Positions 24,527 through 33,873 of a stretch of 64,000 nucleotides of DNA are shown piece by piece. The notes beneath the pieces were generated by a model that was not told where the DNA came from, searched no databases, and was given only the letters and a program-made list of their open reading frames with translations. The position numbers and the translations under genes are program-made. Position 1 is the first letter of the stretch, and the number at the start of each line of letters is the position of its first letter. This DNA is from Blautia caecimuris. Lineage in GTDB: Bacteria > Bacillota > Clostridia > Lachnospirales > Lachnospiraceae. The DNA is taken from NCBI RefSeq assembly GCF_024622975.1, contig NZ_JANJZT010000012.1, positions 1 through 64,000 of the forward strand, read 5' to 3'.

Positions 24527-25642
24527 TTACAGGATATCGTCTCTTCGGATATATCCCGGATGCCCGGCTTCTGCCACGATTTCTCTTTCACGGGTAATCT
24601 GAGCCCATTTGTCAATTACCTGATTTTCCACATGGACATCTTCATCGATAATACTGTTTGCCAGGATCACACAGTTTTTGACAACTGCGCCCTTTTTGAT
24701 CTGACATCCACGGCCGATAACGGAATTTTCTACAGTTCCCTCAATCAGACAGCCATTGGATACAACGGAATTTTTCACGTCAGCATTGTCAAAATACTGT
24801 GTGGGGCAGGAATCGTTTGTCCTGGTGTAGATCGGCCATTCCGGATTGAAAAGATTCAGTGAATTTTTCAGATCGATCAGGGACATATTGGCATCAAAAT
24901 AGCTCTTGAAATCTGTGATACTTGCAAAGTAGCCTCTGTGCGCCACTCCGCGGATATCAAGCTCACTGCAGGATGCGTTTACGATCTGCGGAAGAGTGAT
25001 CATGGAGGACATTTTTTTAGCCTTATGAATCAGTTCTACAAAAAGATCTTTTTTCATAATATAGGTATCCATAAAGATATTGCGGTTTTTGGCGCTGCCG
25101 CGGTTCTTTTCAATAGATTCCACACCTTTCTGCTTGTTCAGGTTCAGAATATCACAGTTGAGAAAAGCTTCCTTGGCATTATCAACAGAGTGATATAAAA
25201 GAGTGATATCTGCTCCGGAATCAATATGAGTCTGGAGAAGAGTATCGTAATTTGCTGCATAAACCATGTAGCTTGGAGCAATGATCACATATGGCTGATG
25301 CACACGTTCGATCATTTCGATGTTTTCCAGATAGCCTGCGATATCTGTGTTATAAACATCATTTTCAGAGCTGTTCTGTGCAAAAAGAATCTGCAGTCTG
25401 CCTTTTTTGGAGTTGATGTTATAATGACGGCCGGTTCCCAGATGTTCTACCAGAGAACGGGGTTTACGTCTTATATATACCTGAATATGATCAATATCGC
25501 TGTTGCTCATATTGGAGATCGGAAAGTCAATGACGCGGTAACGTCCAAGGAAAGAAAATGCTGCGATAGGACGGTAATCTAAAAGACCTTCCACCTTAAT
25601 ATGAGTTCCTGATGATGCAATAATTCCAAAAGCGTTAGCCAT
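24527..25642 (-). CDS. glgD: Glucose-1-phosphate adenylyltransferase, GlgD subunit
   Basis: A 371-residue nucleotidyltransferase-like protein with a left-handed beta-helix C-terminus (hexapeptide repeats in the last 100 residues). It resembles GlgC (IDFPISNMSNSDI) but lacks the complete GGxGTRL nucleotide loop, as expected for GlgD. GlgD pairs with GlgC in Firmicutes to form the active or regulated ADP-glucose pyrophosphorylase for glycogen synthesis. It follows glgC with one base between. No glycogen synthase or branching enzyme is in the window. Confidence 0.92.
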   Translation of the reverse strand: MANAFGIIASSGTHIKVEGLLDYRPIAAFSFLGRYRVIDFPISNMSNSDIDHIQVYIRRKPRSLVEHLGTGRHYNINSKKGRLQILFAQNSSENDVYNTDIAGYLENIEMIERVHQPYVIIAPSYMVYAANYDTLLQTHIDSGADITLLYHSVDNAKEAFLNCDILNLNKQKGVESIEKNRGSAKNRNIFMDTYIMKKDLFVELIHKAKKMSSMITLPQIVNASCSELDIRGVAHRGYFASITDFKSYFDANMSLIDLKNSLNLFNPEWPIYTRTNDSCPTQYFDNADVKNSVVSNGCLIEGTVENSVIGRGCQIKKGAVVKNCVILANSIIDEDVHVENQVIDKWAQITREREIVAEAGHPGYIRRDDIL

Positions 25643-25643
25643 T

Positions 25644-26783
25644 TTATTCTACCCCCTTTACACGTTTGAAAATAAGCTCGATATGCTCGCTGTCTGCGCT
25701 TCCCACACAGGCGCCGCTGCCAATGTGGATGTCTTCAGCCACAAGAGCTCTCTGAACAACAGCATTTTCTTCAACCTCTACACCGGGCATGAGAACACTG
25801 TCAATGATCTTTGCGCCCTTGCCTACTTTTGCGCCGGTAAAAAGAACGGAATTTTTTACTTCACCTTCTACAATACAGCCCTGTGTAATAAATGCACGGT
25901 TGATTTTGGCATCCGGACCTATGTACTGAGGCAGAGCGGGGATATCTTCGGTATATATTTTCCAGGTAGGGTCGTTCAGGTCCAGTTCGTTGTTGCTGTC
26001 CAGAAGATCCATATTTGCTTCCCAGAGGGAGTCAATGGTTCCAACGTCTTTCCAGTAACCCTGGTATTTATAAGCTGCCAGAGTTCTGTTGTCAGCAAGA
26101 AGCTGAGGAATGATATCCTTGCCGAAATCATGGTGAGAATCAGCATTTTTCATATCTGTAAGGAGCATTTTGCGCAGAAGCTTCCAGTTAAAAATATAAA
26201 TACCCATGGAAGCAAGGTTGCTCTTTGGATGCTCCGGTTTTTCTTCAAATTCAACAATATGTCCTTCACCGTCAGTGTTCATGATACCGAAGCGGCTTGC
26301 TTCTTTCATGGGAACCTCGATAACGGCGATGGTAGCATCTGCATTCATTTCTTTGTGGTAAGCCAACATTTTTGCATAGTTCATTTTGTAAATATGGTCT
26401 CCGGAAAGGATCAGAACATACTCCGGAGCATAGTTATCAATAAAATCAATATTCTGTGAAATCGCATCTGCAGTTCCACGGTATACATCCAGATCCGCGT
26501 CAGCCTTCTCGCGGGGAGGAAGTACAAATACGCCGCTTTCTCTTGCATCGAGTCCCCAGCGTCCACCAGCAGCGACATAGCTGTTAAGCAGAACAGATTC
26601 ATACTGAGTAAGAACGCCTACAATATCAATTCCACTGTTTGCGCAGTTACTTAAAGGGAAATCAACAATGCGGTATTTTCCGCCGTATGAAACTGCGGGT
26701 TTGGCTACTTTGTTTGTAAGCTCATGGAGTCTGCTGCCACGTCCGCCAGCTAAAATCATCGCTAACATGTTGTTTTGTTTCAT
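25644..26783 (-). CDS. glgC: Glucose-1-phosphate adenylyltransferase, catalytic subunit
   Basis: A 379-residue enzyme making ADP-glucose from glucose-1-phosphate and ATP. It has [16 protein letters not shown] (8-23, nucleotide loop), [15 protein letters not shown], the metal-binding LSGDHIYKM, and EEKP in the sugar-phosphate site, then a C-terminal beta-helix. First gene of the glgC-glgD unit. The gap 26784-27150 to the next gene holds AT-rich divergent promoter sequence with no further gene. Confidence 0.94.
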   Translation of the reverse strand: MKQNNMLAMILAGGRGSRLHELTNKVAKPAVSYGGKYRIVDFPLSNCANSGIDIVGVLTQYESVLLNSYVAAGGRWGLDARESGVFVLPPREKADADLDVYRGTADAISQNIDFIDNYAPEYVLILSGDHIYKMNYAKMLAYHKEMNADATIAVIEVPMKEASRFGIMNTDGEGHIVEFEEKPEHPKSNLASMGIYIFNWKLLRKMLLTDMKNADSHHDFGKDIIPQLLADNRTLAAYKYQGYWKDVGTIDSLWEANMDLLDSNNELDLNDPTWKIYTEDIPALPQYIGPDAKINRAFITQGCIVEGEVKNSVLFTGAKVGKGAKIIDSVLMPGVEVEENAVVQRALVAEDIHIGSGACVGSADSEHIELIFKRVKGVE

Positions 26784-27040
26784 AGTGAACCCTCACTTTC
26801 CTTTTATATGCTTGTACTTTTTTATTATACATTTTTTAGCTGAAAAATTCTACTGGTTTATGTTAAAAAATGCAAGAAAAATGCTCAAAATTTGTTAAAA
26901 CTGTATTAAAGAATGAAACAAATAAAAATAAATATGTGATATATGACAAGAAAAAACATGGTTCGACAAAAAGGTGCAGTAAAAGTACATATGAATAAAG
27001 CGTATTGAAAATACAGGGGATCGGAGAATCTGTGAATTAC

Positions 27041-27069
27041 TGGACGGGACCGGAGATTTACGTTATAAT
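27041..27069 (+). promoter_or_regulatory. Promoter of the surface-polymer cluster
   Basis: TGGACG (27041-27046), 17 bases, perfect TATAAT (27064-27069), 81 bases before the sugar-transferase start. Confidence 0.5.
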
Positions 27070-27150
27070 AACAGGGTTAAAAGGAAACAATAAAGACAGA
27101 AGCAGGGATATGATATATTCCTGAATCAACAGAGATAAGAGGGATCTTTT

Positions 27151-28512
27151 GTGAAAAAAAGAGATGATTTTAAGAGATTTATTGTGTATTGCCTGGCAAG
27201 TATTGTCGTAATCGCTCAGACAGCAGTATTTGCCTATATCTGGTATGATTTTTACAGAGGGCTGATTTTTGAACCCTTCTGGAGAAAGGGAAACTGGGTT
27301 CTGATCGCTATTTATGGACTGATCAGCTTTATGTTCTCCAAGTTCTACGGGGGACTGAGAGTAGGATACCTGAAAAAGATAGATGTATTTTACTCTATGA
27401 CTCTTGCTACGATCTGTACAAATATCATAACCTACCTTCAGATCACTCTGATCAATAGATGGTTTCTGGATCCATGGCCTATGGTGGAAATGACTCTTGT
27501 TCAGATTGTTATCATCATCGTCTGGGTATGGGGATCCCGGTTTATTTATTCCAGACTTTATGGCGCCCGTAAGCTTCTTGTGATCTATGGGGACAGAGAT
27601 CCGGGAGATTTGATCCAGAAAATGAATTCACGCAGTGACAAGTATAATGTCAGCGGAAAAGTTCATGTAGATAAGGGGGAAAAGGCTATTCATCAGATGA
27701 TGAGAGACTATGAGGGAGTAATCATCTGGGATCTTCCGTCAAATATCCGAAACCGTTATTTGAAGTACTGTTTTGCCCATTCTATTCGCTGTTATATGAG
27801 TCCGAAGATTTCTGATGTGATTCTTATGGGAAGCGAGCGGATCCATCTGTTTGACACGCCGCTGCTTGTATCGAAGAATATGGGACTTTCCATAGAGCAG
27901 AGAGCAATGAAACGGGTTCTTGATATTGTGGTATCGGGAATCGGTATTGTAGTTTCCTCTCCGATCATGCTGATCATTGCGCTTTTTGTAAAGCTGTATG
28001 ACGGCGGCCCTGTGCTTTACCGTCAGGATCGTCTGACTCTGGGAGGAAAGGAATTCCGTATCTGTAAATTTCGCAGTATGTGTGTGGATTCTGAGAAAAA
28101 CGGCGCCCGCCTTGCATCAAAAAACGACAGCCGTATTACCCCGGTAGGCCGTGTTCTGAGAAATCTTCATCTGGATGAGCTGCCGCAGCTTTTTAATGTA
28201 TTTATGGGAGATATGTCTCTGGTAGGTCCACGCCCGGAACGAAAAAGCATTATGCATGACTACCAGAAAGAACTGCCGGAATTTTATTACCGCCTGAAAG
28301 TAAAAGCCGGGCTTACCGGATATGCGCAGGTTTACGGGAAATATAACACTACCCCTTATGACAAGCTGAAACTTGACCTTTTTTATATTGAAAATTATTC
28401 GTTTCTGCTTGATCTGAAGCTTCTTCTTATGACAGTGAAGATTTTCTGTCAGAAAGAGGTTTCTGAAGGTGTTGATGAAAATCAGAAAAATGCTTTGAAA
28501 AATCAGAAGTAG
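27151..28512 (+). CDS. Polyprenyl-phosphate sugar-1-phosphate transferase
   Basis: A 453-residue membrane enzyme of the WcaJ/PglC superfamily (exopolysaccharide polyprenyl glycosylphosphotransferase). Four N-terminal helices (about 10-135) and a CoA-binding-like domain precede the catalytic domain (about 248-445). That domain has the membrane re-entrant helix, the KFRSM motif, LDELPQLFNV, GDMSLVGPRPE and the C-terminal GLTGYAQV. It loads the first sugar phosphate on undecaprenyl phosphate to begin a surface polysaccharide. GTG start with GAGGGATC upstream. First of three codirectional genes. Confidence 0.92.
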   Translation: MKKRDDFKRFIVYCLASIVVIAQTAVFAYIWYDFYRGLIFEPFWRKGNWVLIAIYGLISFMFSKFYGGLRVGYLKKIDVFYSMTLATICTNIITYLQITLINRWFLDPWPMVEMTLVQIVIIIVWVWGSRFIYSRLYGARKLLVIYGDRDPGDLIQKMNSRSDKYNVSGKVHVDKGEKAIHQMMRDYEGVIIWDLPSNIRNRYLKYCFAHSIRCYMSPKISDVILMGSERIHLFDTPLLVSKNMGLSIEQRAMKRVLDIVVSGIGIVVSSPIMLIIALFVKLYDGGPVLYRQDRLTLGGKEFRICKFRSMCVDSEKNGARLASKNDSRITPVGRVLRNLHLDELPQLFNVFMGDMSLVGPRPERKSIMHDYQKELPEFYYRLKVKAGLTGYAQVYGKYNTTPYDKLKLDLFYIENYSFLLDLKLLLMTVKIFCQKEVSEGVDENQKNALKNQK

Positions 28513-28522
28513 GAGAAGGTTT

Positions 28523-29266
28523 ATGGAAAAGCCGCTGGTATCCGTGGTGATGCCTGTATATAACGGAGAGAAATATATTCAGAGAGCTGTAGATTCTGTT
28601 TTTGAACAAAAGGTATCTCTGGAGTTGATTGTGATTGATGACTGTTCTGTGGATGGTACGGAAAAGGTTATGGCTGAATACAAAAGCCGTGGGGAAGTAC
28701 GCTATTTCAGAAATAAAACGAATATTGGAGTTTCCGGTTCAAGAAACAGGGGAGTCCGGGAAGCCAAGGGGATCTATGTGGCTTTTTTGGACGCAGATGA
28801 CTGGTGGGAAAAGTACAAGCTAAAAAAACAACTTATTCTTCTTGAAAAAACAGGATCCGTAATCTGTTCCACAGGAAGAGAGCTGATGCATCCAGATGGA
28901 ACATCAGCAGGAAAATATATTCCCGTAAAGCAAAGGATTACTTACCGGGAATTGTTAAAGCATAATAGTATTAATTGTTCTTCCGTGCTGGTACGGCGAG
29001 ACGTGATCAGTCGTTTTCCTATGGAGCATGACGACAGCCATGAAGATTATATTACCTGGCTGAAGATACTCAGAGAATACCAGTGTGCGGTCGGAATTAA
29101 CGAGCCACTTTTAAAGTATCGGCTCAGTGAAGGCGGAAAATCCAGAAACAAATGGAAATCTGCTATTATGACATACCGGGTTTACCGTTATATGGGATTT
29201 AACATACTGAAAAGTACAGTACTTTTTATTTCCTATGCGATTCATGGCTTGTGGAAATATCGCTGA
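28523..29266 (+). CDS. Family 2 glycosyltransferase
   Basis: A 247-residue cytoplasmic GT-A fold enzyme. VSVVMPVYNGEKYI (6-19), IDDCSVDGT (38-46) and the DxD region FLDADDWW (about 92-99) are the family markers. It starts 10 bases after the sugar transferase and probably adds the next sugar on the lipid-linked intermediate. Donor and acceptor cannot be read from sequence. Confidence 0.9.
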   Translation: MEKPLVSVVMPVYNGEKYIQRAVDSVFEQKVSLELIVIDDCSVDGTEKVMAEYKSRGEVRYFRNKTNIGVSGSRNRGVREAKGIYVAFLDADDWWEKYKLKKQLILLEKTGSVICSTGRELMHPDGTSAGKYIPVKQRITYRELLKHNSINCSSVLVRRDVISRFPMEHDDSHEDYITWLKILREYQCAVGINEPLLKYRLSEGGKSRNKWKSAIMTYRVYRYMGFNILKSTVLFISYAIHGLWKYR

Positions 29267-29281
29267 TGGACAGGAGTAGTT

Positions 29282-30451
29282 ATGGGTAAGATTAGAAATT
29301 TGTGTATGACACAGCTTGTCAGAATGAAAAAAATAAAAGAGCCTGATATGTATACCTGGATATTTTCTTCTGTGGACAACTGTTATTATAATTATAATTC
29401 CAGGTATTTGTTTGAGTATGTAAAAGAGCATCTTCCGCAGATTACTCCTATTTTTGTGATTAATGAGGAAGGATTGCGCCGGGAATTATCGAAGAAGTAC
29501 GGTGAACAGTATTTTATTGAAACGGAATCAAAAGAGGGAATTCGACGAGTACTGGAGGCCGGTGTATGGTTTACCTCAGCAGGACTCCCGGTATATGGAC
29601 CGAGGCTTGGAAGGAATCGTCTGATTATAAATCTGTGGCATGGAGTTCCGCTGAAAAAGATTGCACTTATGGATCCTAATCTCAAAAAAATGTCCCGCAT
29701 CTATTTTAAAAAAATCTTTTCTGAGAATTATACCTGGATACTGACAACTGCCAGGGAGCTTATCCCTGTTATGGCAAAAAGTTTTCAGGTTTGTGAGGAA
29801 CAAATCCGTGTATGGGGGCAGCCTCGTAATGATCTTATTTTTTTTCCTCCGGACAGAAAAAAAATTCTCGGGGAAATTTATCCAGCGTTACCCAACTATC
29901 AGAAGGTGATTCTTTATGCACCTACCTTTCGTGATTATGGAAATACCAGACTTTTTCCCTTTGAAGATTTTGACAAAAAAGCGTTTCAGGATTTTTTGGA
30001 GAAGGAGCAGATTCTTCTCCTTCTTCGGCTTCACATTAAGGAGGCTACGGCGGCAGAAGATTTTGTGAATTCCCGCATCCGGTGCTTTGGCAGCAAGGAG
30101 GTTGGGGATGTGACTGGAATGCTTGGGATGTTTGACCTTTTGATCACAGACTATTCCAGTATTTATATTGATTATCTTCTGACGGATAAGCCTATGATAT
30201 TCCTTCCTTATGATAAAGAACGTTATCTGGACGGAAGGGGAATGAACTTTGATTATGAGGAGGTAACTCCGGGACCGAAGCCGAAAACCATGAAAGAATT
30301 CACAGAAGAGCTCAGGGCATTTTGCCATGGAGAGGATTCCTGGAAACAGAAACGTGAGCAGGTCAGTAAGAAATTTAATGAGATAAGGAGACCCTGTTCT
30401 GCAGATATTTGCAAACAGGTACTTTTGGAAATCAAGAAAAGAACAGAGTAA
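29282..30451 (+). CDS. CDP-glycerol glycerophosphotransferase-like (TagB/TagF family)
   Basis: A 389-residue peripheral membrane transferase. It shows NLWHGVPLKKI (about 117-127), the APTFRD segment (about 212-217) and LLITDYSSIYIDYLL (about 281-295), the motifs of the teichoic-acid glycerophosphotransferase family. TagB/F enzymes add glycerol phosphate from CDP-glycerol, but related members transfer ribitol or other polyol phosphates. Together with the convergent TagGH-like exporter it suggests a teichoic-acid-like or phosphopolyol-decorated polymer. Confidence 0.88.
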   Translation: MGKIRNLCMTQLVRMKKIKEPDMYTWIFSSVDNCYYNYNSRYLFEYVKEHLPQITPIFVINEEGLRRELSKKYGEQYFIETESKEGIRRVLEAGVWFTSAGLPVYGPRLGRNRLIINLWHGVPLKKIALMDPNLKKMSRIYFKKIFSENYTWILTTARELIPVMAKSFQVCEEQIRVWGQPRNDLIFFPPDRKKILGEIYPALPNYQKVILYAPTFRDYGNTRLFPFEDFDKKAFQDFLEKEQILLLLRLHIKEATAAEDFVNSRIRCFGSKEVGDVTGMLGMFDLLITDYSSIYIDYLLTDKPMIFLPYDKERYLDGRGMNFDYEEVTPGPKPKTMKEFTEELRAFCHGEDSWKQKREQVSKKFNEIRRPCSADICKQVLLEIKKRTE

Positions 30452-30454
30452 AAG

Positions 30455-30490
30455 AAAATCCGGAGGCTGCAAAGCAGGCTCCGGATTTTT
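30455..30490. terminator. Convergent terminator
   Basis: Perfect 11-bp stem AAAATCCGGAG (30455-30465) / CTCCGGATTTT (30479-30489). The T/A ends make it work in both directions. Confidence 0.85.
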
Positions 30491-30496
30491 GGCTTT

Positions 30497-31234
30497 TCAG
30501 CTTTTTTCCATAAATTTAACGTATTCGTCAAGTACAGGCCCTGGTTCACCGATTTTTTTAATCTGTCCTTCATGCATCCACATCACTGTGTCACAAAGCT
30601 GCTTTAAAGTATCAATACTATGAGAAACGATCACAACAGTTCTGTCTTTGTTGGAGATCAGGCTTTTCATTTTATTGTAGCTTTTCTTTTTAAACTTCTG
30701 ATCGCCTACACTGAGAACCTCGTCAATAAGCATGATATCTGTTTCCAGAATAGCTGTAATGGAAAAGGCCAGTTTGGAATACATACCGCTGGAGTAGGTT
30801 CTTACGGGTTTGTCAATAAAATCTCCAAGCTCTGCAAAGTCTATAATATCCTGCTCTTTGGCATGAACCTGTTCTTCTGAAAATCCCAGAAGCATACCGG
30901 AAAGAATAATGTTTTCCCGGCCTGTCATTTCGCCCTGAAAACCAACTCCGATAGAAAGAAGAGAAATACTGTGGCCTTTCAGGTCAATGGTACCACTGTC
31001 AGGGGAGAAAATGCCTGCCAGAGCGTTCAGAGTAGTGGACTTGCCGCTTCCGTTTTTGCCGATAATTCCCAGAATCTCGCCCTGACGGACATAAAAGGAA
31101 ATTCCTTTTACTGCAACAAAACGATCTATGGTACGGCGTTTAAAATGAAGCAGACTTTTTTTGATAGATGTTTTTTTCAGATTCTGATAACTGATCACAA
31201 GGTCAGTTACTTCAATGGCGTGCTGTTCTTCCAT
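30497..31234 (-). CDS. Polysaccharide/teichoic-acid ABC exporter, ATP-binding subunit
   Basis: A 245-residue ABC ATPase of the TagH/Wzt/RfbB group. Walker A is GKNGSGKST, the signature YSSGM, and Walker B IMLIDEVLSVGD; these last two are characteristic of the polysaccharide-export subfamily. The N-terminal segment before the Walker A is longer than in generic ABC proteins, and there is no C-terminal carbohydrate-binding domain. It is encoded one base after the permease gene and works with it. Confidence 0.92.
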   Translation of the reverse strand: MEEQHAIEVTDLVISYQNLKKTSIKKSLLHFKRRTIDRFVAVKGISFYVRQGEILGIIGKNGSGKSTTLNALAGIFSPDSGTIDLKGHSISLLSIGVGFQGEMTGRENIILSGMLLGFSEEQVHAKEQDIIDFAELGDFIDKPVRTYSSGMYSKLAFSITAILETDIMLIDEVLSVGDQKFKKKSYNKMKSLISNKDRTVVIVSHSIDTLKQLCDTVMWMHEGQIKKIGEPGPVLDEYVKFMEKS

Positions 31235-31235
31235 A

Positions 31236-32021
31236 TTATATCACCTTTACATAACTGTTTTCGTTTTTGTAGATTTTTCGGATACCGATAATACTGATCA
31301 CAAGTCCGATTAGAAACCATGCCAGAAGAAGTTTGCGGTGCGGAGTCTGACCATAGATCAGACATTCTCGCATGGATGTCAGGAGAAAGGCAATGGGGTT
31401 ACCTTTTCCAATATAGGCATTATATGGAGCCGGAAGACGATCCATAATGTTCCAGAATACACCGGTAAGGTAAAAAATAAGTCTCAGAGCAATATTCAGT
31501 ACATTTCCAAGGTCTTCCACGAATACTCCGTAATGCAGAAGAAAGCAACCGAAGCCGAATACCAGCATAAACAGGGTCAAAAGGATTGGAATACAGTACA
31601 GTATGTTCCAGGTGATTGGAACTCTCCATACGATCAGCATGACTGCAACAATCAGAAAGGAAATAAACATTTTGAATCCATTAATGCACATTCTGATTAT
31701 GACAAGTATAAATTTCGGTATATATACTTTGGAAACGATAGGTTTATTACTTTTAATTACCCTTACACTCTGTAACAGACATCTGTTAAAGAAGTCCCAC
31801 ATGGTGATACCGATAAAGACAAAAATTGCAAAATACTGTTCGTCAGATTTAAACACATAGCCGAACATAAATACATAAATCAGCATGAAGCAAAGAGGGT
31901 CCAGTATCCACCACAGCCAGTTCAGATAAGAATTGGCAATTTCGGACTTTAGCTGGGCTCTGGAAGAATACACTGCGTATTTCCAATATTTCTTCATGTC
32001 ATCCATGAATCGTTTAAACAT
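31236..32021 (-). CDS. Polysaccharide/teichoic-acid ABC exporter, permease
   Basis: A 261-residue ABC-2 type permease (TagG/Wzm-like) with six predicted helices. SYLNWLWWILDPL (about 31-43) and the GNPIAFLLTSMRECL region are typical. It flips a lipid-linked polymer across the membrane. It is the first gene of the minus-strand pair, and convergent with the polymer biosynthesis genes. Confidence 0.92.
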   Translation of the reverse strand: MFKRFMDDMKKYWKYAVYSSRAQLKSEIANSYLNWLWWILDPLCFMLIYVFMFGYVFKSDEQYFAIFVFIGITMWDFFNRCLLQSVRVIKSNKPIVSKVYIPKFILVIIRMCINGFKMFISFLIVAVMLIVWRVPITWNILYCIPILLTLFMLVFGFGCFLLHYGVFVEDLGNVLNIALRLIFYLTGVFWNIMDRLPAPYNAYIGKGNPIAFLLTSMRECLIYGQTPHRKLLLAWFLIGLVISIIGIRKIYKNENSYVKVI

Positions 32022-32059
32022 AAAATCCGCTCCTGTATTTATTTAAAATATATAACTGT

Positions 32060-32097
32060 GACCCTTTTTACAACAGAAAAACTGTCGAAAAAGGGTC
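32060..32097. other. Inverted repeat upstream of the exporter genes
   Basis: GACCCTTTTT (32060-32069) and AAAAAGGGTC (32088-32097) form a perfect 10-bp inverted repeat with an inner ACAG/CTGT. It lies 38 bases before the permease start (minus strand) and could be a leader hairpin, an operator or a terminator. The rest of 32022-32382 holds the rpmG promoter and nothing else I recognise. Confidence 0.4.
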
Positions 32098-32242
32098 TGA
32101 ACCTTCCTTATCATACACTAGGAGAAGCTGATTGACAAGGGGGAAATACAGATTTGAAAGGGAATCACAAATAAATCCTTCCTAATATTATGACTGCTTT
32201 TTTGGTAAATATGGAAAAACTCCGTGAATTCAAGGAAAAGGC

Positions 32243-32272
32243 TTGACTTCAACATGGAATCTGTGCTAAACT
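32243..32272 (+). promoter_or_regulatory. Promoter of rpmG-secE-nusG
   Basis: TTGACT (32243-32248), 18 bases, TAAACT (32267-32272) with TGC before it (extended -10). The leader to rpmG is about 105 bases. Confidence 0.5.
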
Positions 32273-32382
32273 TGATAAGCGACATGGAAGTTGGGTCTTT
32301 TTTTTATGCCCGAAATCAGCGTAGTTCTGAGGAACGGGATACAGGAAAGACCATGCAAATGAAAACACTGGAGGTGGAAGTT

Positions 32383-32532
32383 GTGCGCGTTAAGATTACA
32401 TTGGCATGTACGGAGTGCAAGCAGCGTAACTACAATATGACCAAGGAGAAAAAGAACCATCCTGAGCGTCTTGAGACTAAGAAATATTGTAAGTTCTGCC
32501 ATAGACATACTCTGCACAAGGAAACGAAGTAA
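32383..32532 (+). CDS. rpmG: 50S ribosomal protein L33
   Basis: A 49-residue zinc-ribbon ribosomal protein. The two CxxC pairs (CTECKQ, CKFCHR) show it is the zinc-binding (C+) form. GTG start at 32383 with GGAGG 8 bases upstream yields the family N-terminus VRVKITLAC; a longer open reading from 32224 is not homologous. Position before secE and nusG is the conserved Firmicute order. Confidence 0.93.
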   Translation: MRVKITLACTECKQRNYNMTKEKKNHPERLETKKYCKFCHRHTLHKETK

Positions 32533-32557
32533 TCACAGAGAATTGTGAGGTTAGACT

Positions 32558-32776
32558 ATGCAAGAGAAAGACAAATCTACTGGCAAAGCTAAGAAAACTC
32601 AGAAAAAATCATGGTTTCAGGGACTTAAGTCCGAATTCAACAAAATCGTTTGGACGGACAAAGCTACTCTCGCAAAGCAGACAGTAGTTGTCTCAGTAGT
32701 CACGATTATTCTGGCTGTGATGATCAGCATTATGGATTCAGCTATTCTGGAAGGTATTAATCTTATAATCAGATAA
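32558..32776 (+). CDS. secE: Preprotein translocase subunit SecE
   Basis: A 72-residue single-span membrane protein: Lys-rich N-terminus, amphipathic WFQGLKSEFNKIVW, then one helix (about 43-63). It clamps SecY. Order rpmG-secE-nusG is diagnostic. Confidence 0.93.
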   Translation: MQEKDKSTGKAKKTQKKSWFQGLKSEFNKIVWTDKATLAKQTVVVSVVTIILAVMISIMDSAILEGINLIIR

Positions 32777-32792
32777 GGGTAACGGTGATTGT

Positions 32793-33308
32793 ATGTCAGA
32801 AGCGAAATGGTATGTTGTTCATACCTATTCCGGGTATGAGAACAAAGTAAAGGCCAACATTGAAAAAACAATTGAAAACAGACACCTGGAGGATCAGATC
32901 CTGGAAGTGCGTGTTCCGCTGGAAGAAGTAGTGGAAATGCGTAATGGTGCTGCGAAGCAGGTCCAGAAAAAGATGTTCCCGGGATATGTGCTTCTTAACA
33001 TGGTCATGAATGATGATACCTGGTATGTTGTCCGCAATACCAGAGGCGTAACCGGTTTTGTAGGTCCGGGTTCCAAGCCTGTGCCGCTGACTGAGGAAGA
33101 AATGCGCCCGCTGGGAATTAAGGAAGAAAACATCCGGGTGGACTTTGCAGAAGGCGATATGGTAGTAGTTACAGGCGGAGCCTGGAAAGATACTGCCGGA
33201 GTTGTTACTGCAATTAATACTCAGAAGCAGACAGTAACCATCAATGTTGAATTGTTCGGTCGCGAAACGCCGGTAGAAATAAGTTTCGCAGAAATTAAAA
33301 GAGCGTAA
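32793..33308 (+). CDS. nusG: Transcription factor NusG
   Basis: A 171-residue elongation factor. The NGN domain ([16 protein letters not shown] at 4-19, FPGYVLLNM) binds RNA polymerase and the C-terminal KOW domain ([19 protein letters not shown]) binds S10 or Rho. Length and order are normal. Confidence 0.95.
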   Translation: MSEAKWYVVHTYSGYENKVKANIEKTIENRHLEDQILEVRVPLEEVVEMRNGAAKQVQKKMFPGYVLLNMVMNDDTWYVVRNTRGVTGFVGPGSKPVPLTEEEMRPLGIKEENIRVDFAEGDMVVVTGGAWKDTAGVVTAINTQKQTVTINVELFGRETPVEISFAEIKRA

Positions 33309-33317
33309 CACATTCAA

Positions 33318-33347
33318 GTGGGAGGGAAAAACCCCCGCCAATACCAC
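33318..33347 (+). promoter_or_regulatory. L1-type leader motif before rplK
   Basis: GTGGGAGGG (33318-33326) pairs with the CCCCC of the following strand, then GCCAATACCAC (33337-33347) closes the outer GTGG/CCAC pairing. A close copy precedes rplA at 33832-33859. The motif resembles the L1-binding site used for autoregulation of the L11-L1 operon by mimicry of 23S rRNA. Identification from memory of such leaders. Confidence 0.5.
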
Positions 33348-33364
33348 ATAGGAGGTGCCGAAAA

Positions 33365-33790
33365 ATGGCAAAAAAAGTAACAGGTTATATTAAATTACAG
33401 ATTCCGGCAGGCAAGGCAACCCCAGCACCGCCGGTTGGTCCGGCTCTTGGACAGCACGGTGTAAACATTGTACAGTTTACAAAAGAGTTCAATGCAAGAA
33501 CAGCAGATCAGGGCGATCTGATCATCCCGGTTGTTATTACTGTTTATGCAGACAGAAGTTTCAGCTTCATAACCAAAACTCCGCCGGCAGCCGTTCTTCT
33601 GAAGAAGGCAGCTAACATCAAATCCGGTTCCGGTGTGCCGAACAAAACAAAAGTAGCAAAAGTTACTAAGGCACAGGTTCAGGAAATCGCTGAGATGAAG
33701 ATGAAAGACTTAAATGCAGCAACTCTTGAAGCAGCTATGAGCATGATTGCAGGTACTGCAAGAAGTATGGGAATCGAAGTTGTAGACTGA
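33365..33790 (+). CDS. rplK: 50S ribosomal protein L11
   Basis: A 141-residue stalk-base protein. [24 protein letters not shown] is the unmistakable N-terminus (Pro-rich hinge), and the C-terminal RNA-binding domain ends in [18 protein letters not shown] is upstream. Confidence 0.97.
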   Translation: MAKKVTGYIKLQIPAGKATPAPPVGPALGQHGVNIVQFTKEFNARTADQGDLIIPVVITVYADRSFSFITKTPPAAVLLKKAANIKSGSGVPNKTKVAKVTKAQVQEIAEMKMKDLNAATLEAAMSMIAGTARSMGIEVVD

Positions 33791-33831
33791 TTTTCCGTCA
33801 GAACTGCGAAATAGAGAAACTACTATATGAA

Positions 33832-33859
33832 GTGGGAGGGAAATCCCCGCAATTACCAC
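33832..33859 (+). promoter_or_regulatory. Second L1-type leader motif, before rplA
   Basis: GTGGGAGGG (33832-33840), AAAT, CCCCGCAATTACCAC (33845-33859). It has the same outer GTGG/CCAC and inner GGGG/CCCC pairing as the copy before rplK and lies 14 bases before the rplA start, next to its AGGAGG. Confidence 0.45.
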
Positions 33860-33873
33860 AGGAGGTTATAGAA

